Positions 25,144-34,050 of a stretch of DNA of 64,000 nucleotides are shown in pieces; position 1 is the first letter of the stretch; each line of letters begins with the position of its first letter. The notes under the pieces were generated by a model. The model searched no databases. It worked only from the letters and a program-made list of their open reading frames with translations, and was not told the DNA's origin. Origin of the DNA: Fidelibacterota bacterium (lineage in GTDB: Bacteria; Pseudomonadota; Alphaproteobacteria; Rhodospirillales; Rhodospirillaceae); assembly GCA_947476275.1 (NCBI GenBank), contig CANJPQ010000019.1, forward strand, positions 1-64,000, given 5' to 3'. The translations under genes and the position numbers were made by a program.

Positions 25144-26595
25144 ATGATAGATTCGCAGTCAGTTTACCGTGGGCGCCGCGCCAAGATTCTCGCAACCCTG
25201 GGACCATCCAGCCGCGATCCCGAGACCATCGCCGAGCTTTACGATGCCGGCGCGGACGTGTTCCGCCTGAACTTCAGCCACGGCACCCACGCCGATCACG
25301 CCGCATCGATTGCGGCGATCCGCAAGCTCGAGACCGAACGCGGGCGGCCGATCACGATTCTGATGGACCTGCAGGGCCCGAAGCTACGGGTCGGTCCGTT
25401 CGCGGGCGGGAAAGTCGTGCTGCAGCCCGGCGCGAATTTCCGCCTCGACCTCGACCCAGCGCTCGGCGACGAGAAGCGCGTCTGCCTGCCGCACCCAGAA
25501 ATTTTCGCCGCCCTCACGCCCGGTTCGGCCTTGCTGGTGGACGACGGCCATCTGCGGCTGCACGTCAAAACCTGCGGCAAGGATTTCGCCGAGACCGAAG
25601 TCATCATCGCCGGCGTGATCTCAGACCGCAAAGGTGTGAACGTCCCCGACGTGACGCTGCCGATTCCGGCGATGACCGAGAAGGACAAGGCCGATCTCGC
25701 ATTCGGGCTCAGCCAGGGCGTCGATTGGGTCGCATTGTCGTTCGTGCAGCGTCCCGAAGACGTGGCCGAAGTACGCGCCGCCGTCGGCGGCAAGGCCGGA
25801 ATCATCTCCAAGCTGGAGAAGCCCGCCGCGCTCGATCAGTTGGACGCCATTGTCGAGTTGTCCGATGCGGTGATGGTTGCGCGCGGCGATCTCGGGGTCG
25901 AAATGCCCCTCGAGCAGGTGCCGGTGCTGCAGAAGCGCATCATCCGGTCCTGCCGCAAGCGCGGCAAGCCGGTGGTGGTGGCGACGCAGATGCTCGACAG
26001 CATGATCAAGTCGCCGGTGCCCACACGCGCGGAAGCGTCCGACGTTGCCACAGCGGTCTATGACGGCGTCGACGCCGTCATGCTCTCGGCGGAGACGGCA
26101 TCTGGCTTGTTCCCGGTGCGCGCGGTCGCGACCATGCACCGCATCATCAAGCATGTCGAAGGCGACGAACACTATTTGGCGCTGATGCAGGCCGGCCAAG
26201 GCGAGCCCGAGCATTCATCTCCCGCGGCCATCACCGCAGCGGCGCGGCAGATCGCGCACACCCTGGGAGCGGCGGCGATCGTGACCTTTACGTCGTCAGG
26301 CTCCACGACCCTGCGGGCCGCGCAAGAACGCCCGGACGTGCCTGTACTTTGTATTACACCGAGCCTGACCGCAGGACGGCGCCTCGGGCTGGCGTGGGGC
26401 GTGCATGCGGTCGTGGGCGATTTCATCCATTCCGTCGACGACATCGGCGATGTGGCGGTGCGGGCGGCCGTCAAAGCCGGCCTGGGAAACGAGGGCCAAG
26501 CTCTCGTCATCACGGCGGGCATGCCGTTCGGGAAAGTCGGCTCGACCAACATGGTCCGCGTCGTCTGGATCGGCAGCGAAACCAGCGCGTCCTGA
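25144..26595 (+). CDS. pyk: Pyruvate kinase
   Basis: The protein has 483 residues from ATG 25144. Typical motifs are present: RRAKILATLGPSS, the AGADVFRLNFSHG substrate segment, MDLQGPKLRVG, ISKLEKPAALDQLDAIVELSD (in parts, catalytic Lys and the metal Glu), VMVARGDLGVEMP and ATQMLDSMI, then the C-terminal allosteric domain. It converts phosphoenolpyruvate and ADP to pyruvate and ATP in glycolysis. An in-frame ATG at 25108 would overlap the divergent amidohydrolase start region and adds 12 unlikely residues. Confidence 0.97.
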   Translation: MIDSQSVYRGRRAKILATLGPSSRDPETIAELYDAGADVFRLNFSHGTHADHAASIAAIRKLETERGRPITILMDLQGPKLRVGPFAGGKVVLQPGANFRLDLDPALGDEKRVCLPHPEIFAALTPGSALLVDDGHLRLHVKTCGKDFAETEVIIAGVISDRKGVNVPDVTLPIPAMTEKDKADLAFGLSQGVDWVALSFVQRPEDVAEVRAAVGGKAGIISKLEKPAALDQLDAIVELSDAVMVARGDLGVEMPLEQVPVLQKRIIRSCRKRGKPVVVATQMLDSMIKSPVPTRAEASDVATAVYDGVDAVMLSAETASGLFPVRAVATMHRIIKHVEGDEHYLALMQAGQGEPEHSSPAAITAAARQIAHTLGAAAIVTFTSSGSTTLRAAQERPDVPVLCITPSLTAGRRLGLAWGVHAVVGDFIHSVDDIGDVAVRAAVKAGLGNEGQALVITAGMPFGKVGSTNMVRVVWIGSETSAS

Positions 26596-26676
26596 TTCCA
26601 ATCGGCAGTTGGGACCTATGCATTCGTAATCATTGTATTTTTGCAACCTTGGCCCATGATGGCGCGTAAGGGGTGT

Positions 26677-26716
26677 ATGCTCACATGCCTGTGAGCATGG
26701 ACGGTGGAAGCACCGT
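26677..26716 (+). promoter_or_regulatory. Palindrome and hairpin upstream of the DUF1800 gene
   Basis: ATGCTCACA-TGCC-TGTGAGCAT (26677-26698) is a perfect 9-bp inverted repeat. It is followed two bases later by ACGGTG-GAAG-CACCGT (26701-26716), a perfect 6-bp stem with a 4-base loop. The two stand back to back about 45 bases before the DUF1800 ATG. They could be an operator plus a leader hairpin, or two hairpins of one RNA element. Confidence 0.5.
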
Positions 26717-26761
26717 TCCGCCGTGTGTGCCCCCAGTCAGAACGCCTGAGGCGAGGTTGCT

Positions 26762-28378
26762 ATGGCTCTCCCGACCGATGCGGATCCCATTCGTCGTGCC
26801 CTCAATCGACTAACCTTCGGGGCCCGGGACACCGACGTCGCCATCGCCAATGCGCAAGGATTGGCAACGTGGCTCAACGGCCAGTTCGCCGCGCCGCAAG
26901 GGGATGATCCGGAGCTTGCGAGTTTCCTCGCCCAGCAAGTGCTGCGCATCAACTATGCAGCGCCCGCGGTCAACGACACGCAAGGCACCTGGAGCGCGCT
27001 CGACGAAATGCGCCCCCTGCTCTACCTCGGCGCGGACACCTCCATGCTGTGGGAAGTCGCGGTCGAGGCCGGGCGCACATACGCCACCCAGGAACGCACC
27101 CGCATCCGCCAAGAACTTTTCGGCGCAACGTGGATCCGCGCGGCGCACAGCCGCTATCAGCTGCGCGAGTTCATGGTCGACTTCTGGAGCAACCACTTCA
27201 ACGTCGGCAAGGTCGAGAACGAAATCGCCACGGCGCTGCTGCCGATTTACGACCGCGACGTCATACGGCCGAATGCATTCGGCAATTTCCGCGACCTGCT
27301 GCGGGCAACCGCGCAGTCGTCGTCGATGCTGATCTATCTCGATAACTGGCTGTCGACCGCGACCACGCCGAACGAGAACTATGGCCGCGAGATCATGGAA
27401 CTGCATACCCTCGGCCAGAACTCCTACTACGGCACCAACCCGTCATCGGTGCCGATCAATAGCGACGGCGTCGCCAACGGCTATTCGGACCAGGACGTGC
27501 TTCAGGCTTCGCGGGCGCTGTCGGGCTGGACCTTGAAAAACGGCCAGCGCAATGCCGGGCGCCTGATCCCGTCGACCGGCGAGTTTTTCTACAATGGCGG
27601 CCAGCACAACAACAACGCCGGCAAGATCCTCAACGTCGACTTCTCGACGATCACGGGAAATCTGGAACAGGGTCTGCGGCTGATCGATCTGCTGGCCTAT
27701 CATCCGCGCACCGGTCCTTTCATTGTCGGCAAGCTGTGCCGGCGAATCTTCGGCGACAGCCCGCCGGCGACCGCCGTCAACCGCGGCGTCGCCGCGTGGG
27801 ACGCGAACAAGACCGCGCCGGATCAGATTCGCAAAGTGATCGAAGCGATCGTTTTGGGCGGCACCGAAATCACCAACTTGAGCACTCAGAAAATCCGCCG
27901 GCCCTTCGAGCGGTTGATCGCGCTGGCCCGCACCACCGGCACCGTGGTCAACGTGTCCGCGGACATGAACACCGCGCTTGATGCGGTCAACGACGGTCCG
28001 TTTGCCTGGCAAGGTCCGAATGGCCGCCCGGACGTGGATAGTTATTGGCTCTCCACCGGCATCATGCTGACGACCTGGAATTTGGTCACGGCGTTCCCGA
28101 CGTGGGCGACCAACACCACCACGCTGATGAACCAGACGCCGCTCGACGGCCTGCTCTCGTCCATTCAGTGCGTCGAATACTGGGTTGGCCGCATGATCGG
28201 GTATCAACTCGATCCGTCGCGCATGACGGCGCTGCAGAACGATCAAGCCGGAAGCTCCGGCGTACCGGCGCAGTACCGCAGCACAACGAACGTCACGACG
28301 CGGGCGACCCGCACCGAGACGGCATTGCGACGGCTGGTGAGCATGATCGCCGCCACTCCCGAATTCATCTATCGCTAG
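26762..28378 (+). CDS. DUF1800 domain-containing protein
   Basis: The protein has 538 residues. It opens with IRRALNRLTFGARDTDV, the usual DUF1800 start, followed by MVDFWSNHFNVGK, NENYGREIMELHTLG, SGWTLKNGQRN and the C-terminal EFIYR. The family is found with DUF1501 partners and is thought to act at the envelope or in export of an unknown product. Unlike many homologues this one has no visible signal peptide. DUF1501 follows after 9 bases, so the two form an operon. Upstream palindromes may regulate both. Confidence 0.93.
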   Translation: MALPTDADPIRRALNRLTFGARDTDVAIANAQGLATWLNGQFAAPQGDDPELASFLAQQVLRINYAAPAVNDTQGTWSALDEMRPLLYLGADTSMLWEVAVEAGRTYATQERTRIRQELFGATWIRAAHSRYQLREFMVDFWSNHFNVGKVENEIATALLPIYDRDVIRPNAFGNFRDLLRATAQSSSMLIYLDNWLSTATTPNENYGREIMELHTLGQNSYYGTNPSSVPINSDGVANGYSDQDVLQASRALSGWTLKNGQRNAGRLIPSTGEFFYNGGQHNNNAGKILNVDFSTITGNLEQGLRLIDLLAYHPRTGPFIVGKLCRRIFGDSPPATAVNRGVAAWDANKTAPDQIRKVIEAIVLGGTEITNLSTQKIRRPFERLIALARTTGTVVNVSADMNTALDAVNDGPFAWQGPNGRPDVDSYWLSTGIMLTTWNLVTAFPTWATNTTTLMNQTPLDGLLSSIQCVEYWVGRMIGYQLDPSRMTALQNDQAGSSGVPAQYRSTTNVTTRATRTETALRRLVSMIAATPEFIYR

Positions 28379-28387
28379 GAGCCGGCC

Positions 28388-29599
28388 ATGATGAACGTCA
28401 CACGCCGCGAGTTCTTCGCCGGGTCCGCTGCCGCAGCGCTCACGCTTTACGGCGGCGCGAGACCGGCCCACGCCGCCGGCCGTGACACGCTCGTTGTCAT
28501 CTTCCAGCGCGGCGCCTGCGACTGGTTGCAGATGCTCGCCCCCGCCGGAGATGCAAACTATCAGAAAGCGCGGCCGAATATCCGCGTCGCCCCGACCGCC
28601 AGCCTCGGCGTCGGGACCTTGGACGGCGTGGATTTCTACGTCAACCAATCCGCGCCCGAACTGAAGGCGCTGTATGACTCCGGCAAGCTGGCGTTCGTGC
28701 ACGCAACCGGCCTCTACACCGTCGATCGCAGCCACTTCACCTGCCAAGACAATATGGAGCGCGGCACCGCCGACGCCGATCAGAAGGTGACGACGGGCTG
28801 GCTGGCGCGGCACATGAACTCGATCAGCACCCAAGGCAACATGGCACCGCTGTCGGCGCTGTCATCGAGCTCGGCGATCCCGACATCTTTCTCGGGCTAT
28901 CCGCAGACCATCGCGGTGGGCAACGCGTCCTCGTTCACGGTCGGCGGCGGCGATGCGAATGCGCTTCTGCTCCGCAACCTGGCCACGGGCCAGACGAAGT
29001 ACGAAGCGGCGGCGCGCGAAACCCTGGACGCGGTGTCCAGCCTGCAGGTGGGCTTGCGCAGTGCGAACACATCCACCGCGGCGAATGCCGGCTACACCGG
29101 CGGCGCGATGTCTAACGCGCTGCGTTCGCTCGCGCAGGTGATCAAGATGAACGTCGGGCTGACCAGCGCCACCGTCGACTTCGGCAGCTGGGATATGCAC
29201 AACGCGCTGGTCAATGAGTTCAATGTCCGCGGCCAGGAATTCTCACGCTCCCTGGCCGCGTTCTGGCGCGACATCGCCGACTTTCAAAACAGCGTCACGG
29301 TCGTGACCATGACCGAGTTCGGACGGCGCTTCCAAGAGAACGCCAACCAGGGCACCGACCACGGCGCCGGCTCGGGCATGCTTGTGCTGGGCGGCAACGT
29401 CAACGGCGGCAAGATCTACGGCAAGTGGCCGGGCCTCGCCGCCAACAATCTGCAGAACGGCGATTTCATCGTCACCACAGATTACCGCCAGGTGCTGGCG
29501 GAGATCATGGTGCAACGCCACGGCGAGGCGACACTGTCCAACGTGTTCCCGAGCCTGAAGTACGCACCGCTGGGGATCATCTCCCAGGCGATCAGCTAG
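28388..29599 (+). CDS. DUF1501 domain-containing protein (Tat-exported)
   Basis: The protein has 403 residues, with GGAGCC upstream. A twin-arginine signal TRREFFAGSAAAALTLYGG is followed by AHA. The body fits DUF1501, an alkaline-phosphatase/sulfatase-like fold: TLVVIFQRGACDWLQML (in parts), TGLYTVDRSHFTCQDNME, SWDMHNALVNEF, VTVVTMTEFGRRFQENAN and TDHGAGSGMLVLGGNVNGG (in parts). The substrate is unknown. It is paired with DUF1800 and ends in a strong terminator. Confidence 0.93.
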   Translation: MMNVTRREFFAGSAAAALTLYGGARPAHAAGRDTLVVIFQRGACDWLQMLAPAGDANYQKARPNIRVAPTASLGVGTLDGVDFYVNQSAPELKALYDSGKLAFVHATGLYTVDRSHFTCQDNMERGTADADQKVTTGWLARHMNSISTQGNMAPLSALSSSSAIPTSFSGYPQTIAVGNASSFTVGGGDANALLLRNLATGQTKYEAAARETLDAVSSLQVGLRSANTSTAANAGYTGGAMSNALRSLAQVIKMNVGLTSATVDFGSWDMHNALVNEFNVRGQEFSRSLAAFWRDIADFQNSVTVVTMTEFGRRFQENANQGTDHGAGSGMLVLGGNVNGGKIYGKWPGLAANNLQNGDFIVTTDYRQVLAEIMVQRHGEATLSNVFPSLKYAPLGIISQAIS

Positions 29600-29624
29600 C
29601 CGCAACGCGCCTACCGCGCCCAAC

Positions 29625-29654
29625 AAAAAAGCCGCCCCGAAGGGCGGCTTTTTT
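29625..29654. terminator. Bidirectional intrinsic terminator
   Basis: AAAAAAGCCGCCC and GGGCGGCTTTTTT form a 13-bp stem with loop CGAA. A- and T-runs on both sides let it serve the DUF1501 gene on plus and rpmJ on minus. Confidence 0.93.
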
Positions 29655-29702
29655 CATATCGGTGCGCGAACGCCCCGATGGGAAACCCAGGCGAGCGTAC
29701 GG

Positions 29703-29828
29703 CTAGCCCTGGCGCGCCTTGAAGCGCGGATTCTTCTTGTTGATCAGATAGACGCGGCCTTTGCGCTTCACGATCTGGCAGTTCTTATCGCGCGTCTTGG
29801 CCGAGCGCAGCGAGTTGCGGACTTTCAT
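29703..29828 (-). CDS. rpmJ: 50S ribosomal protein L36
   Basis: The protein has 41 residues, [20 protein letters not shown] then [21 protein letters not shown]. This is the zinc-free C-minus form of L36 common in alphaproteobacteria; only one cysteine remains. AAGGAA precedes the ATG. It is a separate single gene facing the DUF1501 gene. Confidence 0.97.
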   Translation of the reverse strand: MKVRNSLRSAKTRDKNCQIVKRKGRVYLINKKNPRFKARQG

Positions 29829-29938
29829 AGCCGATTCCTTCGTAGAACGGCCAAATCACAAGTCCGGCCGGGAAAAGAGGCGGCCTTATAGCCAAAACCC
29901 CACCCCCGCGCAAGCTAAGCCAATGGGCTAGTGAAGAC

Positions 29939-30172
29939 TTATCGGGCGGGGCCGCGCCGCAGGGGGAACGGATCCTTTACGGAGGCGCCCGTCCCCCGCT
30001 CCCACGCCGGCTTCTCGGCCAGGGGATCCCGCTTGCCGCCCAGGTCGCAATTCGACGCACTGCGACAGGCCCCCTCCGCAACCCCACGGGCGGTGTTACG
30101 CATCAGGTCTTCGCCGGTCGTATCGCACCCGGCACACAGCAATAGGACCGCCAATGCCCCTAGAACCCGCAT
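29939..30172 (-). CDS. Small putative lipoprotein
   Basis: The protein has 77 residues. The start MRVLGALAVLLLCAGCDTTG is a lipoprotein signal with Cys16 as the likely lipid anchor (LCAGC, unusual Cys at -3). The mature part has two cysteines (CRSASNC), possibly a disulfide, and no known domain. AGAGGG precedes the ATG. It starts 9 bases after the stop of the alpha/beta hydrolase gene, so the two are co-transcribed. Confidence 0.65.
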   Translation of the reverse strand: MRVLGALAVLLLCAGCDTTGEDLMRNTARGVAEGACRSASNCDLGGKRDPLAEKPAWERGTGASVKDPFPLRRGPAR

Positions 30173-30181
30173 AGAACCCTC

Positions 30182-30877
30182 TTACCCTAGCCAGTAACGC
30201 ATGACCGCGCTGGCGGCATGAGGCTGCTCCAGGGGCACCAGATGCCCCGCATCCTCAACCACCACCAGACGGGCCCCCAAGATATGGGCGTGCATTTCCT
30301 CGTGCAAGGCGACGGGCGTAATCGCGTCTTGCCGCCCGCAGCAGATCAGAGTCGGGACCCGGATAGCCTCCAGGTCCTGGCGGCCGTCCTTGCGGTTCAA
30401 AATGGCGGTTTGTTGGCGCGTGAACGCCTCCTGCCCCACCCGGGCCGCCATCTCCATCACCACCCCGGCGATCGCCGGCACCTTGAGATGGTCCGGGTGC
30501 ACCAGGTTGGGCAGCAGGCGGGGGGTGACACCCTTGAATTTACCGGTCTGGGAGATGCGGATCAGGTCCTTCCGGGTGGCCACCTGGGCCTCCGTGTCGG
30601 CCCGGGCATTGGTATCGAACAGGGCAAGCCGCTCCACCCGCTCAGGCGCCTGGCGCATGATCTCCTGGGCCACGTAGCCGCCCATGGAGAGTCCTGCGAG
30701 GGCAAAGGTACCTTGCACCCCGGCCAACACCCGCTCCGCCATGGCGGGAATAGTGTCGTCCAAGGTCAGGTCAGCGACCGTGACTTCGGCGATGTCGGAA
30801 AGGGTTTCGACCTGGTGGCGCCAGAGGGCGGCATCGCACAGGAGGCCGGGCAACAGAAGCAAATGGCGTCGGGCCAA
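30182..30877 (-). CDS. Alpha/beta hydrolase
   Basis: The protein has 231 residues. It has the oxyanion-hole region LLLLPGLLCDAALW, the nucleophile elbow GLSMGG, an acid in CCGRQDAITPV and the histidine of DAGHLVPLEQP, so a full Ser-Asp-His triad is present. It is a cytosolic esterase or lyase-like enzyme of unknown substrate; it resembles the short MenH-like or pimeloyl-ester hydrolase group. It is first in an operon with the small lipoprotein gene. Confidence 0.85.
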   Translation of the reverse strand: MARRHLLLLPGLLCDAALWRHQVETLSDIAEVTVADLTLDDTIPAMAERVLAGVQGTFALAGLSMGGYVAQEIMRQAPERVERLALFDTNARADTEAQVATRKDLIRISQTGKFKGVTPRLLPNLVHPDHLKVPAIAGVVMEMAARVGQEAFTRQQTAILNRKDGRQDLEAIRVPTLICCGRQDAITPVALHEEMHAHILGARLVVVEDAGHLVPLEQPHAASAVMRYWLG

Positions 30878-31090
30878 GGGATTACCAGCCGTTGAAAGTC
30901 CGCAGAAATCGGCGGTTTCCAGGTTTATCTCATTGACTTAGCAAAGCGAATACCTATTATCCCGGCCACTCAACCGGTCGCACTGCGCTGCCCGTCACAT
31001 GACGGTGCATCGAGCCCTGAACGGCTCAGCCGATACAGATCATCGAGCCAGAATCATCGAGCGCGGCGACGGAGCTTATTTCCAGGCCCA

Positions 31091-32851
31091 ATGCTATTTG
31101 AAGACCTTGGCTTAACGCCAGACACGCTCAAAGCCGTTACTGAATCCGGCTACACCACGCCGACACCGATCCAGGAGCAGGCAATCCCCGTGGTGCTGAT
31201 GGGGCGTGATGTGCTGGGCGTGGCCCAGACAGGCACCGGCAAGACCGCTGCCTTCACCATGCCGATGATCGACATCCTGGCCGACGGCCGGGCAAAGGCG
31301 CGTATGCCGCGCAGCCTGATCATCGCCCCGACCCGCGAGCTGGCCACCCAGATCGGCGAAAATTTCATCAAGTACGGCAAGTACCATCCCCTGCAGATGG
31401 CGCTGCTCATCGGCGGCGAGTCCATGTCCGACCAGGAGCGTGCCCTGGATCGCGGCGTCGACGTGCTGATCGCCACCCCGGGCCGCCTGCTCGACCTGTT
31501 CGAGCGCGGCCGCGTGCTGCTGAACGACTGCAAGATCCTCGTGATCGACGAAGCCGATCGTATGCTCGATATGGGGTTCATCCCGGACGTCGAGCGCATC
31601 GTCTCGCTGCTGCCCAAGATTCGTCAGACGCTGTTCTTCTCGGCCACCATGGACAAGGAAATCCGCAAGCTCGCGGACCAGTTCCTGATGAACCCGAAGG
31701 AAATCGCCGTTGCGCCGCAATCGACCGCGGCTGCCACGGTCGAGCAAGGCCTGGTGCGCGTGCGCCAGGACGACAAACGCGAAGCCCTGCGCCGCGTGCT
31801 ACGCGCGAAAAACGTTCATAACGCGTTCATCTTCTGCAATCGCAAGAAGGACGTGGACATCCTGTTCAAGTCGCTCGAGAAGCACGGCTTCAACGCGGTC
31901 GCCATGCACGGCGACATGCCGCAGTCCAAGCGCAACGACATGTTGGCGAAGTTCAAGTCCGGCGAAGCCGAACTGCTGGTGTGTTCCGATGTCGCCGCGC
32001 GCGGCCTCGACATCTCCGACGTCAGCCACGTGATCAATTTCGACGTGCCGGTCCATGCGGAGGATTACATCCATCGCATCGGTCGCACCGGCCGCGCCGG
32101 CAAGAGCGGCCACGCCTATACCCTCGCGACTCCGAGCGAATTCAAACAGCTGGCTGCCGTAGAGCGGATGCTGAAGGGACCGATTCCGCCCCTCTCCGTC
32201 CCTGAGCTTCAGGAACTCGCGCTCAACGCAGAGAGCTCCGCCGCCGAAGCCGACAGCGCGCCGCGCGGACGCGCACGCAGCGGCGAACGCAGCGGTGGAC
32301 GCGGCCGCGGCCGCGACCGTAAGCGCACCCCCGATCGCGAACTGCCGCTTGAGACGACCGCGCCCGTTGCACAAGAGCAAGAGGCCGTCGTCGCCGAGGC
32401 TGAACCTGTCATCGTTGAAACCGTTGCCGCCGAAACGATCGCCGAATCCGCGCCGCGCGAGGACGAAGAGCGTCCGCGCAGGCCGCGCCGGGATCGGGAA
32501 AAGAGCAAAGACAAAGACGCGCGCCCCGACCGCTTTGGCGACAAGCGCGGCCCTGAGGATCGCGCCAAGCGCACGCGCCGCAATCCGCACGGCATCGGCG
32601 AGATGGACATCGACGACAACGTCGTGGCCTTCGGCGGTTTCACGCCGGACTTCATGCTGGTGGATCCGTACAACGGCAAAGGCGAACCCGAGCCGACCGT
32701 GCTGACGGAAGCAGACGAAGCGGACGTCGAATTCGAGTCCGAGACGCCCGCGACCGAAAACGAGGCATCGCCGCAACCCAGCGAAGCCGAGACCGGCACA
32801 CAGGTAGAACTCGCGGCTTCCGCCGGCGAGCAGACCACCCTCAGCGCTTAG
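31091..32851 (+). CDS. DEAD-box ATP-dependent RNA helicase, RhlE-like
   Basis: The protein has 586 residues. Motifs in order are: Q motif PTPIQEQ (24-30), Walker A AQTGTGKT (45-52), PTRELA (80-85), DEAD (153-156), SAT (184-186) and HRIGRTGR (328-335). Residues about 385-586 are a low-complexity tail: an arginine/glycine stretch (RARSGERSGGRGRGRDRKR) that should bind RNA, then an acidic Glu/Ala-rich end. It unwinds RNA in ribosome assembly or decay, often in the cold. Its stop overlaps the convergent SnoaL-like gene by 4 bases. Repeated CATCGAG words upstream (31009-31060) have no clear role. Confidence 0.93.
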   Translation: MLFEDLGLTPDTLKAVTESGYTTPTPIQEQAIPVVLMGRDVLGVAQTGTGKTAAFTMPMIDILADGRAKARMPRSLIIAPTRELATQIGENFIKYGKYHPLQMALLIGGESMSDQERALDRGVDVLIATPGRLLDLFERGRVLLNDCKILVIDEADRMLDMGFIPDVERIVSLLPKIRQTLFFSATMDKEIRKLADQFLMNPKEIAVAPQSTAAATVEQGLVRVRQDDKREALRRVLRAKNVHNAFIFCNRKKDVDILFKSLEKHGFNAVAMHGDMPQSKRNDMLAKFKSGEAELLVCSDVAARGLDISDVSHVINFDVPVHAEDYIHRIGRTGRAGKSGHAYTLATPSEFKQLAAVERMLKGPIPPLSVPELQELALNAESSAAEADSAPRGRARSGERSGGRGRGRDRKRTPDRELPLETTAPVAQEQEAVVAEAEPVIVETVAAETIAESAPREDEERPRRPRRDREKSKDKDARPDRFGDKRGPEDRAKRTRRNPHGIGEMDIDDNVVAFGGFTPDFMLVDPYNGKGEPEPTVLTEADEADVEFESETPATENEASPQPSEAETGTQVELAASAGEQTTLSA

Positions 32852-33282
32852 TTCACCGCCGGCTTTTCTTTCTGGCCGAGAGTGCGCGGATCGACGTTGG
32901 CGATCCCGGCCTGGTGATGGCTCACCTTCCACACACTCCCCTGCTTCACGAACACGTTCGTGGCGCTGAGCGCCTGTGGGCGCGCCGGCCCCGGAATGAG
33001 TTCGATACAGGTGACCACGGCCACACCGCCTTGCAACGATACCTCCGCGCGATGGACGGACACATCCGGCGGCTCGTGCGCAAGGATATCGCGCCAGCTC
33101 GTCATCACAGCGTCGCGGCCGCGCAGGGGCGGCCAGCCGGGATGAATGCACGTGACATCGCCATCGGCCCAGAGCGCATCCATCGTGGCATAGTCGCGTC
33201 CTGCGAACGCGGCATAGAACGCTTCGTTGGCGAACAGGATCGCCTCACGGTCCGAATGCGACAGGGCGGGCGGACTGGTCAT
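32848..33282 (-). CDS. SnoaL/NTF2-like protein (DUF4440 type)
   Basis: The protein has 144 residues with a cone-shaped NTF2 fold pattern: ANEAFYAAFAGRDYATMDALWADGDVTCIHPGWPP (in parts), GRDAVMTSWRDIL, VAVVTCIELIPG and WKVSHHQAG. The segment HPGWPPLRGRDAV is typical of the SnoaL-like proteins of alphaproteobacteria. It may be a ketosteroid-isomerase-like enzyme or a binding protein. It is convergent with the helicase gene, divergent from the carboxylesterase gene. Confidence 0.85.
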   Translation of the reverse strand: MTSPPALSHSDREAILFANEAFYAAFAGRDYATMDALWADGDVTCIHPGWPPLRGRDAVMTSWRDILAHEPPDVSVHRAEVSLQGGVAVVTCIELIPGPARPQALSATNVFVKQGSVWKVSHHQAGIANVDPRTLGQKEKPAVN

Positions 33283-33338
33283 GGTGGCTAAATCCTAGTA
33301 TCCAACATGCATCGCAAGCAACGTTACGTTCGGGTTTC

Positions 33339-34040
33339 ATGACTGTGATCGATGCCCTGCAGGGTCCGTCCCGCGCGCCCAAGGACAAACCCACCGCCGC
33401 GGTGATCTTGCTGCATGGGTATGGCGCAGACGGAAACGACTTGATCGGCCTTGCGCCCTTTTTTGCGCAAGCTTTGCCGCATGCCGCGTTTCACTCCCCC
33501 CATGCGCCGATGCCGCTCGAAGGCGGCTGGGGCAGTAGCGGACGACAGTGGTTCTCGCTCGCCACTTACAACCCCGAGATCGTCCGCAACGATCCAAAAG
33601 CGCGCGCGGCCATGCTGGGCGCGATGCACACTGGCGCGCAAGGCTCGGCCGAGAAACTGAACGCCTACATCGATCAAGTGACGGCGCACTACGATCTCAC
33701 GGCAAACCGCATCGCCCTGCTCGGCTTCTCCCAGGGGACCATGATGTCGCTCTACGTCGGCTTGCGCCGGAAAGAGCAACTCGGCGCGATCGTCGGCTTC
33801 TCCGGTGCGATGATTGCGCCGGACAGACTGGCGAGCGAAATCGTTTCGCGTCCGCCGGTGCTGCTGGTGCATGGAGATGCGGACCCGGTGGTGCCGGTGC
33901 AAGCGCTCGACGATGTCGAAGGCGCCCTGAAAGCCGCGAAGGTAAACTATGCCGCGCACGTGATCCCCGGCCTTGAGCACGGCATCGACGACACCGGCGC
34001 CCAACTTGCCGCTCGCTTCCTCGCTGAACACATCGGATAG
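33339..34040 (+). CDS. Phospholipase/carboxylesterase family alpha/beta hydrolase
   Basis: The protein has 233 residues. It shows VILLHGYGADGNDLIGLA (oxyanion loop), the nucleophile GFSQGTMMSL, the aspartate in VHGDADPVVPV and the histidine in GLEHGIDD. This fits the YpfH/carboxylesterase group that cleaves short acyl esters or thioesters in the cytosol. A VOC protein gene follows after 10 bases, so the two are likely co-transcribed. Confidence 0.9.
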   Translation: MTVIDALQGPSRAPKDKPTAAVILLHGYGADGNDLIGLAPFFAQALPHAAFHSPHAPMPLEGGWGSSGRQWFSLATYNPEIVRNDPKARAAMLGAMHTGAQGSAEKLNAYIDQVTAHYDLTANRIALLGFSQGTMMSLYVGLRRKEQLGAIVGFSGAMIAPDRLASEIVSRPPVLLVHGDADPVVPVQALDDVEGALKAAKVNYAAHVIPGLEHGIDDTGAQLAARFLAEHIG

Positions 34041-34050
34041 GAGACATACG

